A DNA stretch of 64,000 bases from JAAELZ01 sp047639475. GTDB taxonomy: Bacteria; Pseudomonadota; Gammaproteobacteria; Arenicellales; Poriferihabitantaceae. The stretch is taken from positions 5,789 to 69,788 of the forward strand of contig JBLIOD010000010.1 of NCBI GenBank assembly GCA_047639475.1, written 5' to 3'. The notes beneath the pieces are model-generated. The model was not told where the DNA came from, made no database searches, and saw only the letters and a list, made by a program, of their open reading frames with translations. Below, one piece after another: positions 42,732 through 51,457 of the stretch. A program made the position numbers and the translations under genes. Numbering within the stretch: position 1 is the stretch's first letter; the number at the start of each line of letters is the position of its first letter.

Positions 42732-43757
42732 ATGACACACACTATCACCAACGAGCAAAATCAATCGAGTTACATAGCCAACGAAGGAGAGAGTATCTTG
42801 GCCGCAGCACTACGAAACGGACATATGTACTCCTACGGTTGCCAATCAGGCGTATGCGGTGCCTGCAAAGCCACTGTGGTTAGTGGTGAAATTGATTACG
42901 GTAACAGCGATCCAAGCACCCTGACTGAAGCCGATAAATCCGCCGGTCAGTGTTTGTTATGCCAAGGCATCCCACTGAGCGATGTGGTTATTAGCGTAAA
43001 AGAAATAGAAGTGGCTAACAGCATTGAAATCAAAACAATGCCGACCCGAGTTTCACAGAAAATTCTCTTAGCACCCGATGTGGTACAGCTATTTTTAACT
43101 CTGCCGAAAACCCAAACCTTAAATTTTCTGCCAGGCCAATATCTACAAATTCAATTGAAGGACGGCAAACACCGTAGTTTTTCTATCGGTAACAACGTAA
43201 CCTCTGCCAAAGAGAATGGACTTGAGTTACATATTAGAATTGTTCCTGATGGTCATTACTCCCCCTTCGTGCTGGAGCACCTTAACGTAAAAGATATTCT
43301 GCGGATCCAAGCTCCGTTCGGCACCTACTTTCTGCGAACTGACGAGAGCCGCCCTATTATCATGGTCGCCGGCGGCACCGGCTTTGCCCCTATAAAAGGC
43401 TTAATAGAAGAAGCGATTGAAATCGGTCATGGTCAACCCATTCACTTATTTTGGGGTGCTCGCGCTAAAGCCGATTTGTATTTGGATGATTTGGCAATAC
43501 AATGGGCGCAAGACCATGACTTTATAAGCTATACCCCCGTACTATCAGGTGTGACAGAGGACGACAGTTGGCAAGGGGAAACGGGTTTTGTTCATGAAGC
43601 CGTTGCGCGCGCCTACGATGACGTAAGCGATTACAGTGTTTATGCAAGCGGCCCGCCCATTATGACGGACTCTGTTTTGGGCGCCTTGAAAAGCAAAAAC
43701 CTAAATACTGATTTTTACCATTCAGATGCGTTTGATTATGCTGCTGTTAGCGAATAA
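42732..43757 (+). CDS. 2Fe-2S ferredoxin/FAD/NAD(P)H reductase (CDP-6-deoxy-glucoseen reductase type)
   Basis: The 341-residue electron transfer protein has a plant-type 2Fe-2S domain first (YGCQSGVCGACKATVVSGE, CLLC), then an FAD domain (LPGQYLQIQL, HRSFSIGNN) and an NAD(P) domain (IIMVAGGTGFAPIKGLIEE, YASGPPIMTDSVL). Many databases name this form CDP-6-deoxy-delta-3,4-glucoseen reductase (AscD), but the partner oxygenase or dehydratase is not visible. It is divergent from mutM. Confidence 0.85.
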   Translation: MTHTITNEQNQSSYIANEGESILAAALRNGHMYSYGCQSGVCGACKATVVSGEIDYGNSDPSTLTEADKSAGQCLLCQGIPLSDVVISVKEIEVANSIEIKTMPTRVSQKILLAPDVVQLFLTLPKTQTLNFLPGQYLQIQLKDGKHRSFSIGNNVTSAKENGLELHIRIVPDGHYSPFVLEHLNVKDILRIQAPFGTYFLRTDESRPIIMVAGGTGFAPIKGLIEEAIEIGHGQPIHLFWGARAKADLYLDDLAIQWAQDHDFISYTPVLSGVTEDDSWQGETGFVHEAVARAYDDVSDYSVYASGPPIMTDSVLGALKSKNLNTDFYHSDAFDYAAVSE

Positions 43758-43778
43758 GCGGCGCAGTTAACCGCCGCT
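43757..43778. terminator. possible stem-loop between convergent genes
   Basis: AGCGGCG (43757-43763) pairs with CGCCGCT (43772-43778) around a CAGTTAAC loop, right after the reductase stop and facing hemY. It has no T run on either strand, so termination is uncertain. Confidence 0.4.
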
Positions 43779-43805
43779 AGATCGGGCCATAAGCTAAGCT
43801 AAAGA

Positions 43806-45149
43806 CTAAGGTTTTTTAACAATCTCGGCTTCAATCACTTCAATGGCCTTAGTCGCTTTTGAAGCGTTTGCTACACCCAAGCGTTGGTCATCTTCCCCCA
43901 TGCCTGGCGTGACTACAGAATCTAACCTGGCAACTGAACCTAAGCCATGAGGCGCTGCCAACGCCGGCGCCAGCGTGGTTACAGACTGTAAACCCTTTTT
44001 GTAATAGCTCAGCGCTGCGACGTCGTCACCCTGCTCTTCAAAGTAAGCACCTAACTCATAGAACGCTTCATAACCCGCACCGAGTTTGATGGCTTTCTCA
44101 TAATACCCTTTGGCTTTTTCAACTTGGTTATTGGCCATGTTTAACCGTGCCAAACTTAAGTGAACCATTGCATCGTCTTCGTGCTTTGACAACCAGGTGG
44201 TGGCCAAATTAATTTGTGCCCGCATATCCCTCGAACGGGTTTTGCCATACAAACCCGCTAATTCGGTAGTCCATCTCTTGCTTATCGCTTTGCGGATAAT
44301 CGCTTCAGCCGTTTTAAGGTCTCCTTCCTGAATCAGTTTTTTGGCATACATGGTTGCCATGGTAGCGTCAGTTTTACGCTTCCGCGGCAGCGCTTTGAAT
44401 TCTTGCTCAGTGGTGACACCTGACTCATCTAAGGCATCCGTCATTTGAGATTCTCGCGCAAGCAGGTCTAGCTCACAGAGTTGATCATGTCCGATTGCTT
44501 TACATTTTTCCAACTTAGGCAACAAGCTCGATAATGCCGTCCAGTCTTCGGTATTTTTATAAACATCAGACATTAACCGTAGTACAGTTTTATTCGCCGG
44601 CGCCAGCTTGTGCATAGAGTCTATCAAAGTCTTAGCAGCGCCGTAATCTCCAGCCTGGGTCAACATGCGCGCACGAGTCAGGTCGACGGCCATTCTATTT
44701 GCTGGATCACTCTTTTCCGCTAAGGCCAAATATCGATCACGTTTGATAAAATCTTGGCGTTGTTGAGCGGCATAAGCCACCCCCAGATAATTTAGTAACG
44801 GTGTTTGACAGTGATCTAAGCGCTTAATCAGGTCTTTCTCACCGCCATCCCAATCGCCTTCAATTAAACGTGCATAGCCGCGTAAAGTGTCATTTTGGGC
44901 ATTTTTACCTTGACGCTCCTTGTTCCATTGCTTGGCTTTTTTAGGCGCACGAAAAATACTGAATAGCCAGCCGCATACTAAGTATAGAACAGCAAATGCG
45001 GCGACTAAGGCGACGACAAATAAGGGTAATTGAATATCTATTATCTGGTCGCCAAAGAAGACCCTAACTAAATCTGTACCCTCAAGCGTTCTGTCACCAA
45101 ACCAAATACCAAATACTAGCGCGACAACAACAATAGTTAATAATTTCAT
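43806..45149 (-). CDS. hemY: HemY-like TPR membrane protein
   Basis: The 447-residue protein opens with two membrane segments (LLTIVVVALVFGIWF and LPLFVVALVAAFAVLYLVCG) and the FSIFRAPKKAKQWNKERQ link of the HemY N-terminal family. Helical TPR-like repeats run to about residue 400 (DLTRARMLTQAGDYGAAKTL, MVHLSLARLNMANNQVEKAK). HemY is linked with heme synthesis genes in gammaproteobacteria, though its biochemical role is unsettled. It follows hemX by 3 bp. Confidence 0.9.
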   Translation of the reverse strand: MKLLTIVVVALVFGIWFGDRTLEGTDLVRVFFGDQIIDIQLPLFVVALVAAFAVLYLVCGWLFSIFRAPKKAKQWNKERQGKNAQNDTLRGYARLIEGDWDGGEKDLIKRLDHCQTPLLNYLGVAYAAQQRQDFIKRDRYLALAEKSDPANRMAVDLTRARMLTQAGDYGAAKTLIDSMHKLAPANKTVLRLMSDVYKNTEDWTALSSLLPKLEKCKAIGHDQLCELDLLARESQMTDALDESGVTTEQEFKALPRKRKTDATMATMYAKKLIQEGDLKTAEAIIRKAISKRWTTELAGLYGKTRSRDMRAQINLATTWLSKHEDDAMVHLSLARLNMANNQVEKAKGYYEKAIKLGAGYEAFYELGAYFEEQGDDVAALSYYKKGLQSVTTLAPALAAPHGLGSVARLDSVVTPGMGEDDQRLGVANASKATKAIEVIEAEIVKKP

Positions 45150-45152
45150 TTT

Positions 45153-46661
45153 CTATTGTTCTCCTTCGGTAACTTCAGGGCTTGACTGAGAGAGCACTCG
45201 GTCCATTGCTTCCTTTGACTTTAAAGTCAGGTTTGCGGTGTTATTCAACGTCAAAGAGCTTAATCCGCCAAATGTATTTGACCAAGAGGTAACATTGTCA
45301 GATTGCTGATCTAAGTAGAGTCTTGACGTTTCTAATGCAGACTGCAAAGCGGCTACAAACACGGCGTCATTCCTCTTCAGCAAAGCCAATTGGGCTGACT
45401 TGAGATCTAAACGAATGGCTTCGTTGATCATGAATTTAGTATTCGCGTCGAGTAAGGCCATCGGGGCCTCACCGACTGTTCTAACTTTGACCATGCTACC
45501 AATATCCGCGAGCAAGCTTTTACCAATGGCCTTAAGTTTGTCTCCTGTGCTGTCTTCCTGCTCTCCTACAGAGGAGTCGCTAGCGCTCTCTCTTTTGGGT
45601 TGTTCAGCGCCAAAATTAGTGTCTTGCATAAACGTCAAAGAAGCCACTTGACTGCTTAAGCTAGCTAGCTGTTGATAAGTCGCTTCTACATCTACAGGTT
45701 CAATCGCTTCTAGCACCGCGATATCGACTGCCAAGGCGCTGCTTACTGCTGCAAAATCGTCGCTATCTAATGAGTTTATTTCAGTACCCAGCATTTTCAG
45801 ATTTGTTACAGCACGCTTAGTATCATCCGTCCAAGCTAAGTTGCGCTCAACAGAAGACAACACTGATAAAAATTCTTGCCGCTGCCATTTTGATACAGTT
45901 TGACCAACTTGTGCGCCAAGCTGATTGATAGACGCTAGAGACTGTTTTTGCAAAATCTGCGAGCGAGTTTCCAACACTTGAGTTTGCTCCAGCAGAGCCA
46001 TTGGCTCTTTGCCTTCTACAGTAGAAATTTGAGCCTTTAACTGCTCTAACAATGCCGTGTTTTCTGTGAAGCTAGTCTCAACGCTTAAGAATTGATCACT
46101 GACTCGCATCTCAATTGAGTCAACGCGCGCAGTGACTCCATCCAATACGTCCACTGACTGCGTTTGACTGGCTGACAAAGTGTTCAACTGCGTACTCATT
46201 GAGGTCACTATTCCGCCGACACCCTGTTGATTCAATGTGCTTTGGTAAAAAGCATAACCCCCTGCCGCCAAACCACCTAAACCGCACAATAAGGCAAGCC
46301 ACGCGATGCCATTCCCACCATTGGTTTTCTCGATCAATTTACGCTCCGTGACTACAACGTGTGACGGTGATTTAGCGGATAGGGTGTCAGACTGAGTTGC
46401 TTTAGTCGATGTTGCTTTATCTGTTACCGCTTTACTCGACCCCCCTTCTGGCACTCTCGATTTAGCACCTAATTTGCTTTTCTTCGCACTGGCTTTGGTC
46501 ATTGTCTTAGTGGCCAACGCATTGTCCGCTCGACTTTGCTGTACGGTTGTCTTGGCAGCAGTCGTTGCCTTAGCACTGCTTACCTTTTCAGAAACCACTT
46601 TGGCGCTAGCTTTAGGTGCGTTTTTTTTGGCGGGACTACTTTTATTACTCGGTTTTGCCAC
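45153..46661 (-). CDS. hemX: HemX family protein with a basic Lys/Ala-rich N-terminal tail
   Basis: Residues 1-110 are rich in Lys, Ala, Ser and Thr, with little hydrophobicity. A membrane segment follows at 118-139 (GIAWLALLCGLGGLAAGGYA), then a long coiled coil with many Gln/Ser, the layout of HemX. In enterobacteria hemX lies in hemCDXY; here hemC and hemD are not upstream. The cytosolic tail is unusually long and histone H1-like. Function of HemX is unclear, though it is sometimes annotated a uroporphyrinogen methyltransferase. Confidence 0.88.
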   Translation of the reverse strand: MAKPSNKSSPAKKNAPKASAKVVSEKVSSAKATTAAKTTVQQSRADNALATKTMTKASAKKSKLGAKSRVPEGGSSKAVTDKATSTKATQSDTLSAKSPSHVVVTERKLIEKTNGGNGIAWLALLCGLGGLAAGGYAFYQSTLNQQGVGGIVTSMSTQLNTLSASQTQSVDVLDGVTARVDSIEMRVSDQFLSVETSFTENTALLEQLKAQISTVEGKEPMALLEQTQVLETRSQILQKQSLASINQLGAQVGQTVSKWQRQEFLSVLSSVERNLAWTDDTKRAVTNLKMLGTEINSLDSDDFAAVSSALAVDIAVLEAIEPVDVEATYQQLASLSSQVASLTFMQDTNFGAEQPKRESASDSSVGEQEDSTGDKLKAIGKSLLADIGSMVKVRTVGEAPMALLDANTKFMINEAIRLDLKSAQLALLKRNDAVFVAALQSALETSRLYLDQQSDNVTSWSNTFGGLSSLTLNNTANLTLKSKEAMDRVLSQSSPEVTEGEQ

Positions 46662-46873
46662 GTTTGAGCTCTCAATCTTGCATTAAAGTTGTTGTTAGCT
46701 AATTAAAATATCACTGCAAGCTAACCTTATTATCGAGTAATTTTACACTTAACAGGTGACCTTTTATCTAAATTTTTGTCATTTGGTCAGATTATTCCCT
46801 CTATAGCTACTGCGCTTGAATGGAATAGCTAAAGACTATGCATCGCTTGGATGTGATTAACCTAGCAAAGCTT

Positions 46874-46902
46874 TTGCCCATTAAGCCTCGTTCTTGTAGA
46901 AT
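46874..46902 (+). promoter_or_regulatory. sigma70-like promoter for fabA-fabB
   Basis: TTGCCC (46874-46879), 17 bp, then TAGAAT (46897-46902). The fabA ATG follows 30 bp later. I see no clear FadR or FabR palindrome. Confidence 0.55.
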
Positions 46903-46932
46903 GCGGCGCTGCTACTACTCCCTATAAATCAA

Positions 46933-47451
46933 ATGCAACGACAAAATAAATTCAGCTACGATGAAATAATCTCATGCGGTAAAGGTGAGTTATTCGGCGA
47001 AGGCAACGCTCGATTACCCTTACCAAACATGTTGATGATGGATCGGATTACCCATATCTCTGAAGAGGGCGGCACGTTTAATAAGGGAGAGATCATTGCT
47101 GAGCTCGATATCCATCCTGATTTATGGTTTTTCGCTTGCCATTTCGAATCTGATCCAGTGATGCCAGGTGCGTTGGGGCTTGATGCATTATGGCAACTGA
47201 TCGGTTTTCACTTAGGCTGGTTAGGCGGACCGGGTAAAGGACGCGCGTTAGGTGTTGGTGAGGTGAAATTCTCGGGGCAAATATTGCCTACAGCAAAGAA
47301 GGTAACTTATCATTTAAATTTGAAGCGCGTAATTTCAAGAAGATTATTCATGGGTATCGCAGACGGGACCGTCGCCGTTGACGGCGAAGTGGTATACGAG
47401 TGTAACGATTTACGTGTCGGACTATTTACCGATACCAACGCAGCAGGTTAA
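46933..47451 (+). CDS. fabA: 3-hydroxydecanoyl-ACP dehydratase/isomerase
   Basis: The 172-residue enzyme has LPLPNMLMMDRITHISEEGG, the active His in FFACHFESDPVMPGALGLDA, with the Asp of LGLDALW following, and VGEVKFSGQILPTAKKVTYH. It dehydrates beta-hydroxyacyl-ACP and isomerises the C10 trans-2 to cis-3 intermediate, the branch point for unsaturated fatty acids. fabB, its usual partner, starts 3 bp after it. Confidence 0.98.
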   Translation: MQRQNKFSYDEIISCGKGELFGEGNARLPLPNMLMMDRITHISEEGGTFNKGEIIAELDIHPDLWFFACHFESDPVMPGALGLDALWQLIGFHLGWLGGPGKGRALGVGEVKFSGQILPTAKKVTYHLNLKRVISRRLFMGIADGTVAVDGEVVYECNDLRVGLFTDTNAAG

Positions 47452-47454
47452 ATT

Positions 47455-48672
47455 ATGAAAAGAGTGGTGATTACCGGCCTGGGCATTGTATCTAGCCTGG
47501 GCAATAACAAAAAAGAAGTCCGCGATTCATTGCACGCCGGAAAATCAGGCATCGCAGCCGCGCCAGAGTATGCTGAACTAGGTATGCGCTCACATGTTGA
47601 CGGCAAAATGAAAATTGACGCCAGTGAACACATTGACCGAAAAATCTATCGATTCATGGGTGATGCTGCAGCATTCACCTATATTGCCATGCAAGAAGCC
47701 ATTGAAGACGCGGGCCTAGAAGCCAGCATGGTTGAATCCGAACGCACTGGCTTGGTGTTAGGTACGGGCGGCGCCTCTCCTGAAAACTTGGTAAAGGCAG
47801 CCGACACGTTGCGAGAAAAAGGCATTCGCCGTGTGGGGCCATATATGGTGACTAAGACGATGGCCAGTACAGTGCCTGCGTGCATTAGCACGCCATTTAA
47901 GATAAAGGGCGTTTCGTATTCTATCTCTTCAGCCTGCTCCACTAGCGCGCATTGCATTGGCCATGGTGCAGAGTTGATTCAACTGGGTAAGCAAGACGTA
48001 GTTTTTGCAGGTGGCGGTGAAGAAGTTCACTGGAGCATGTCGGTATTGTTCGACGGCATGGGCGCGTTATCTAGCAAGTACAACGACAACCCAACCTCAG
48101 CATCACGCCCTTACGATGTTGATAGAGATGGATTCGTTATCTCTGGCGGCGGCAGCGTTTTAGTGCTGGAAAGCCTGGAACACGCCCAAGCGCGTGGTGC
48201 CAAAATATACGGTGAATTAGTCGGTTACGGCGCCACCTCTGATGGCTATGACATGGTGCAACCTTCAGGCGAAGGGGCCGCACGTTGTATGCGCATGGCC
48301 ATGCAAGATCTTGATCAGCCAATAGATTACCTCAACGCACACGGCACCAGCACTCCCGTAGGAGACACCAAAGAATTACAGGCAGTTAAGGCCGTTTTCA
48401 CTGATACGTCGCCTGTCATCACTTCAACCAAGTCGTTAAGCGGGCATGCACTTGGTGCAGCGGGTTCAAACGAAGCGATCTATTCGTTGATTATGATGGA
48501 GTCTGGTTTTATCGCAGGCTCCGCTAACATCCAGAACCTTGACCCAGATGCCCAAGGATTCAACATCGCAAAAGAAAGAATCGACGACGTAACGATTAAC
48601 ACAGTGATGTCTAACAGCTTTGGCTTTGGCGGCACCAATTGTTCTTTGATATTTCAGCGTTTTAGTGATTAA
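47455..48672 (+). CDS. fabB: 3-oxoacyl-ACP synthase I
   Basis: The 405-residue KAS I begins with RVVITGLGIVSSLGNNKKEV, and has the nucleophile Cys in SISSACSTSAHCIGHG, the His of LNAHGTSTPVGDTKE, and SLSGHALGAAGSNEAIYSLI, completing Cys-His-His. It elongates cis-3-decenoyl-ACP so that unsaturated chains continue. fabA-fabB form the usual gammaproteobacterial operon. Confidence 0.97.
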   Translation: MKRVVITGLGIVSSLGNNKKEVRDSLHAGKSGIAAAPEYAELGMRSHVDGKMKIDASEHIDRKIYRFMGDAAAFTYIAMQEAIEDAGLEASMVESERTGLVLGTGGASPENLVKAADTLREKGIRRVGPYMVTKTMASTVPACISTPFKIKGVSYSISSACSTSAHCIGHGAELIQLGKQDVVFAGGGEEVHWSMSVLFDGMGALSSKYNDNPTSASRPYDVDRDGFVISGGGSVLVLESLEHAQARGAKIYGELVGYGATSDGYDMVQPSGEGAARCMRMAMQDLDQPIDYLNAHGTSTPVGDTKELQAVKAVFTDTSPVITSTKSLSGHALGAAGSNEAIYSLIMMESGFIAGSANIQNLDPDAQGFNIAKERIDDVTINTVMSNSFGFGGTNCSLIFQRFSD

Positions 48673-48715
48673 CCAATGCGCTTAAAATAAGCTTAACAAA
48701 CAGACGTCACATTAG

Positions 48716-48743
48716 CTGACAGTTCAGCCACTATAGGTATAAT
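48716..48743 (+). promoter_or_regulatory. promoter before the outer-membrane protein gene
   Basis: CTGACA (48716-48721), 16 bp, then a consensus TATAAT (48738-48743); the ATG is 36 bp downstream. Confidence 0.6.
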
Positions 48744-48778
48744 ACGACCTTTAATCTATTAGTTCATTCAATACACTC

Positions 48779-49975
48779 ATGAAAATAGCACAAGCAACAG
48801 TTCGGACACTCATTACCGCGAGTTTATTTGCCAGTATGGGCGCTCAACTAGCGTTCGCCGCAGAATACACCAAGGTAACTCGTTTAGGCGGTCAACCCAC
48901 TTCGATCTGTCGTCCTGCCATTAACAGCGCGGATGAACTACAGTCATTTGCAATAAATCAATCGCAAGACGTGATCGACATTCTAAATTCAGCTGGATGG
49001 ACAGGCAACTCTGCAGATTTCTTTTCAGCAGTCGAGCAAGGCCAGTTTACTGAGAAAACTTACGAAGTCGGTTCAAAATTTGAATGGATGGGCGAGCGAT
49101 CTAAAGGCAATGTGGTAGCCAAGCCTAAAAAGATCTGGGCCGGTAAACAAGCTTTTGGCGGCTTCGAGCTCAACGTGGTTTCTAACTGCCAACAGCATAC
49201 TATCGTCATCCCCAAGGCCTGCTGTAACGTATCGTTAGTCGCAAGCAGCACCGTAGAGATGCCCTCGCCAAAAGTGACTACCAGCCTAGCAGGCGACATG
49301 GTCAGAATCAAAACACACAGCGGCAGTGCAAGCACCATCACTGAACTGGTTCACCCTGATGGCAGCACCGAAATGTTAGACACCTCAAGCGGCAGCTGGT
49401 CAGGCAAACTCGATCCTGGAGATTATAAAGTTAGCTCCAAAACAGCCAGTGATTGTGGTGAATCTGCAGCAGCGACCAACGGATTCACTGTTGATGAGCC
49501 GGTAGCTCCCACGGTTGTTGAAGCAGCGACTCGCAGCGGTTTCTTCATAGCGCCATTTGTAGGTCGTCAAATCCGCGCTATCGACCCACCATTAGTAGGC
49601 GTTACGATAGGTCATTTAAAACCACTCAGCGAAAACGTAGATTTCTTGATGCAAGGCGGCGCTTCGTACAACTTAAAACACGAAGAGCTATCACTATTTG
49701 TTGATGTCGGCCTAGAGCGCAAGTTTGGTAACAACGGCGGCTTTATCGGCGCCGGCATTGGCTGGTGGGATTTCAACACAGATGACTTCTTAACAAACAG
49801 CACCCAATACACGCGAGAAGACACTACTTATTTCGTGCACGGCGGCGCCAACACTCGGTGGTCATATCGCGATGCGCCGGTACAGTGGTTCGCAGAAGCC
49901 CGCGTATTTAGCGACTTCACTGATGACCTCACCAATCACCAGATACTAAAACTGGGTCTTAGATATAATCACTAG
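48779..49975 (+). CDS. predicted outer-membrane beta-barrel protein of unknown function
   Basis: The 398-residue protein has a signal peptide cleaved near AFAA, an alpha/beta N-terminal portion (ADELQSFAINQSQDVIDILN, then QGQFTEKTYEVGSKFEW), a middle Ig-like stretch with two or three Cys (NCQQHTIVIPKACCNVSLVA, TELVHPDGSTEML, KLDPGDYKV), and, from about residue 250, alternating strands (SGFFIAPFVGRQIRAI, GGFIGAGIGWWDF, APVQWFAEARVFSDF) ending in LKLGLRYNH, as in small porin-like barrels. I cannot name a family. It is followed by a terminator, so it is a single transcription unit. Confidence 0.6.
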   Translation: MKIAQATVRTLITASLFASMGAQLAFAAEYTKVTRLGGQPTSICRPAINSADELQSFAINQSQDVIDILNSAGWTGNSADFFSAVEQGQFTEKTYEVGSKFEWMGERSKGNVVAKPKKIWAGKQAFGGFELNVVSNCQQHTIVIPKACCNVSLVASSTVEMPSPKVTTSLAGDMVRIKTHSGSASTITELVHPDGSTEMLDTSSGSWSGKLDPGDYKVSSKTASDCGESAAATNGFTVDEPVAPTVVEAATRSGFFIAPFVGRQIRAIDPPLVGVTIGHLKPLSENVDFLMQGGASYNLKHEELSLFVDVGLERKFGNNGGFIGAGIGWWDFNTDDFLTNSTQYTREDTTYFVHGGANTRWSYRDAPVQWFAEARVFSDFTDDLTNHQILKLGLRYNH

Positions 49976-49997
49976 TTATTAAACTAGTATCAAAATT

Positions 49998-50023
49998 AAA
50001 AGCGGCCATTGGCCGCTTTTTTT
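49998..50023 (+). terminator. rho-independent terminator
   Basis: AAAAGCGGCC (49998-50007), loop ATT, GGCCGCTTTT (50011-50020) with three more T. It comes 22 bp after the stop of the outer-membrane protein gene and precedes the convergent aminotransferase gene. Confidence 0.9.
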
Positions 50024-50061
50024 ATGTAACTCAGCCCCGTATAGGGTGAAGATTTTGCCCT

Positions 50062-51273
50062 TTATAATAGTAAAGTCAGCAGGGCTTTCTCCAAGGCTGC
50101 CAATCCCTCTACAATTTCCGCTTCAGTCACCACCAAGGGCGGCGCTAATCGCAGCACATCCGGCCCTGCAACTAGCACCAATAAGCCGTTGGTCATACAT
50201 GATTCAACAATTTCTCTCGCTCTACCAGCGTGACTCGGCTTTAGTTCGCAGCCGATCAACAAACCTGCACCGCGAATATCAGCAAACAAATTTGTTTTAT
50301 CATTTATCGCCTTCAAACCATCAAATAGTTGCTTGCTTCTTTGTTGTACCATCACCTGCATTTCAGGCGTGTTAGTCAATTCCACCACTTTGCTCGCCAC
50401 CGCACAAGCCATTGGATTACCGGCATAAGTTGAACCATGCACGCCGACGGTAAACGCATTGGCCACCTCATCTTTGGCCAGCGTCGCACCAATTGGCATA
50501 CCACCGCCTAAGCCTTTTGCACTGGTTAGAATATCCGGTTCGACGCCAAGGCTTTGATATCGGTAAAAATGTCCTGTGCGCATAACGCCCGTTTGCACTT
50601 CGTCAAAAATAAGTAGGGCATTGTGTTCATCACACAATTTGCGCAAACCCTCCATGAAAGACTGTTTCGCCGGTAACACCCCGCTTTCACCCAATATAGG
50701 CTCGATGATAACCGCACAGGTATTCTTGTTCAGCGCAGCTTTAGCAGCATCAAGATCATTGTAAGGGATGTGGCGAATACCTTCGGGCTTAGGCCCAAAA
50801 CCGTCGCTATACTTCGCTTGCCCTCCAACACTAACTGTAAAAAATGTCCGCCCATGAAACGATTCGTTAAAGGCTACTATTTCATTTTTTTCTGCCCCAT
50901 ACTTATCAAACGCGTAACGTCTCGCCAATTTAAGTGCTGCCTCATTGGCCTCTGCACCGCTATTGGAAAATATCACCTTATCGGCGAAAGTAGCGCCAAC
51001 CAACTGCTTCGCCAGTTTGATGGCCGGTTGCGTAGTCAGCAGATTGCTGACATGCCAGTATTGCTCAGCTTGAGCGTGTAACGCACCGATTAAAGCGGGA
51101 TGCGCGTGCCCCAGCACACTGACAGCTATACCGGCGGCAAAATCTATATATTCTTTATTTTCGGTATCCCATAACTTCGCCCCCTTGCCATACGCAGGCA
51201 TAATTGAAATCGGTGCATAGTTCGGAAAAAGGTATTGATCGTATTCGGATCTTGTTGGTTCAGATAGAGACAT
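50062..51273 (-). CDS. argD: acetylornithine aminotransferase family protein (ArgD type)
   Basis: The 403-residue class III aminotransferase has PISIMPAYGKGAKLWDTENK, FSNSGAEANEAALKLARRYA, FNESFHGRTFFTVSVGGQ, LLIFDEVQTGVMRTG and the PLP lysine in TSAKGLGGGMPIGA, then HGSTYAGNPMACAVA. These match ArgD/AstC, which transfers the delta-amino group of (acetyl)ornithine to 2-oxoglutarate. No other arginine genes are nearby. ArgD also serves as DapC in many bacteria. Confidence 0.93.
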   Translation of the reverse strand: MSLSEPTRSEYDQYLFPNYAPISIMPAYGKGAKLWDTENKEYIDFAAGIAVSVLGHAHPALIGALHAQAEQYWHVSNLLTTQPAIKLAKQLVGATFADKVIFSNSGAEANEAALKLARRYAFDKYGAEKNEIVAFNESFHGRTFFTVSVGGQAKYSDGFGPKPEGIRHIPYNDLDAAKAALNKNTCAVIIEPILGESGVLPAKQSFMEGLRKLCDEHNALLIFDEVQTGVMRTGHFYRYQSLGVEPDILTSAKGLGGGMPIGATLAKDEVANAFTVGVHGSTYAGNPMACAVASKVVELTNTPEMQVMVQQRSKQLFDGLKAINDKTNLFADIRGAGLLIGCELKPSHAGRAREIVESCMTNGLLVLVAGPDVLRLAPPLVVTEAEIVEGLAALEKALLTLLL

Positions 51274-51457
51274 AATTTGAAGGCAATCAAAACTGGGTGT
51301 ATCAGAAAAAATAAAACGCTGGTAAACTTAAAATCCGTGACTATATTACAGGGTAAGCTGATAATTGAGCATTCTAAATTATCTCTCAGCTGTAAATAGA
51401 TAGACAGTACGCACTTAACCTTAACAAAACTCGTCCCCATTTTCTCAATAAAACCTA

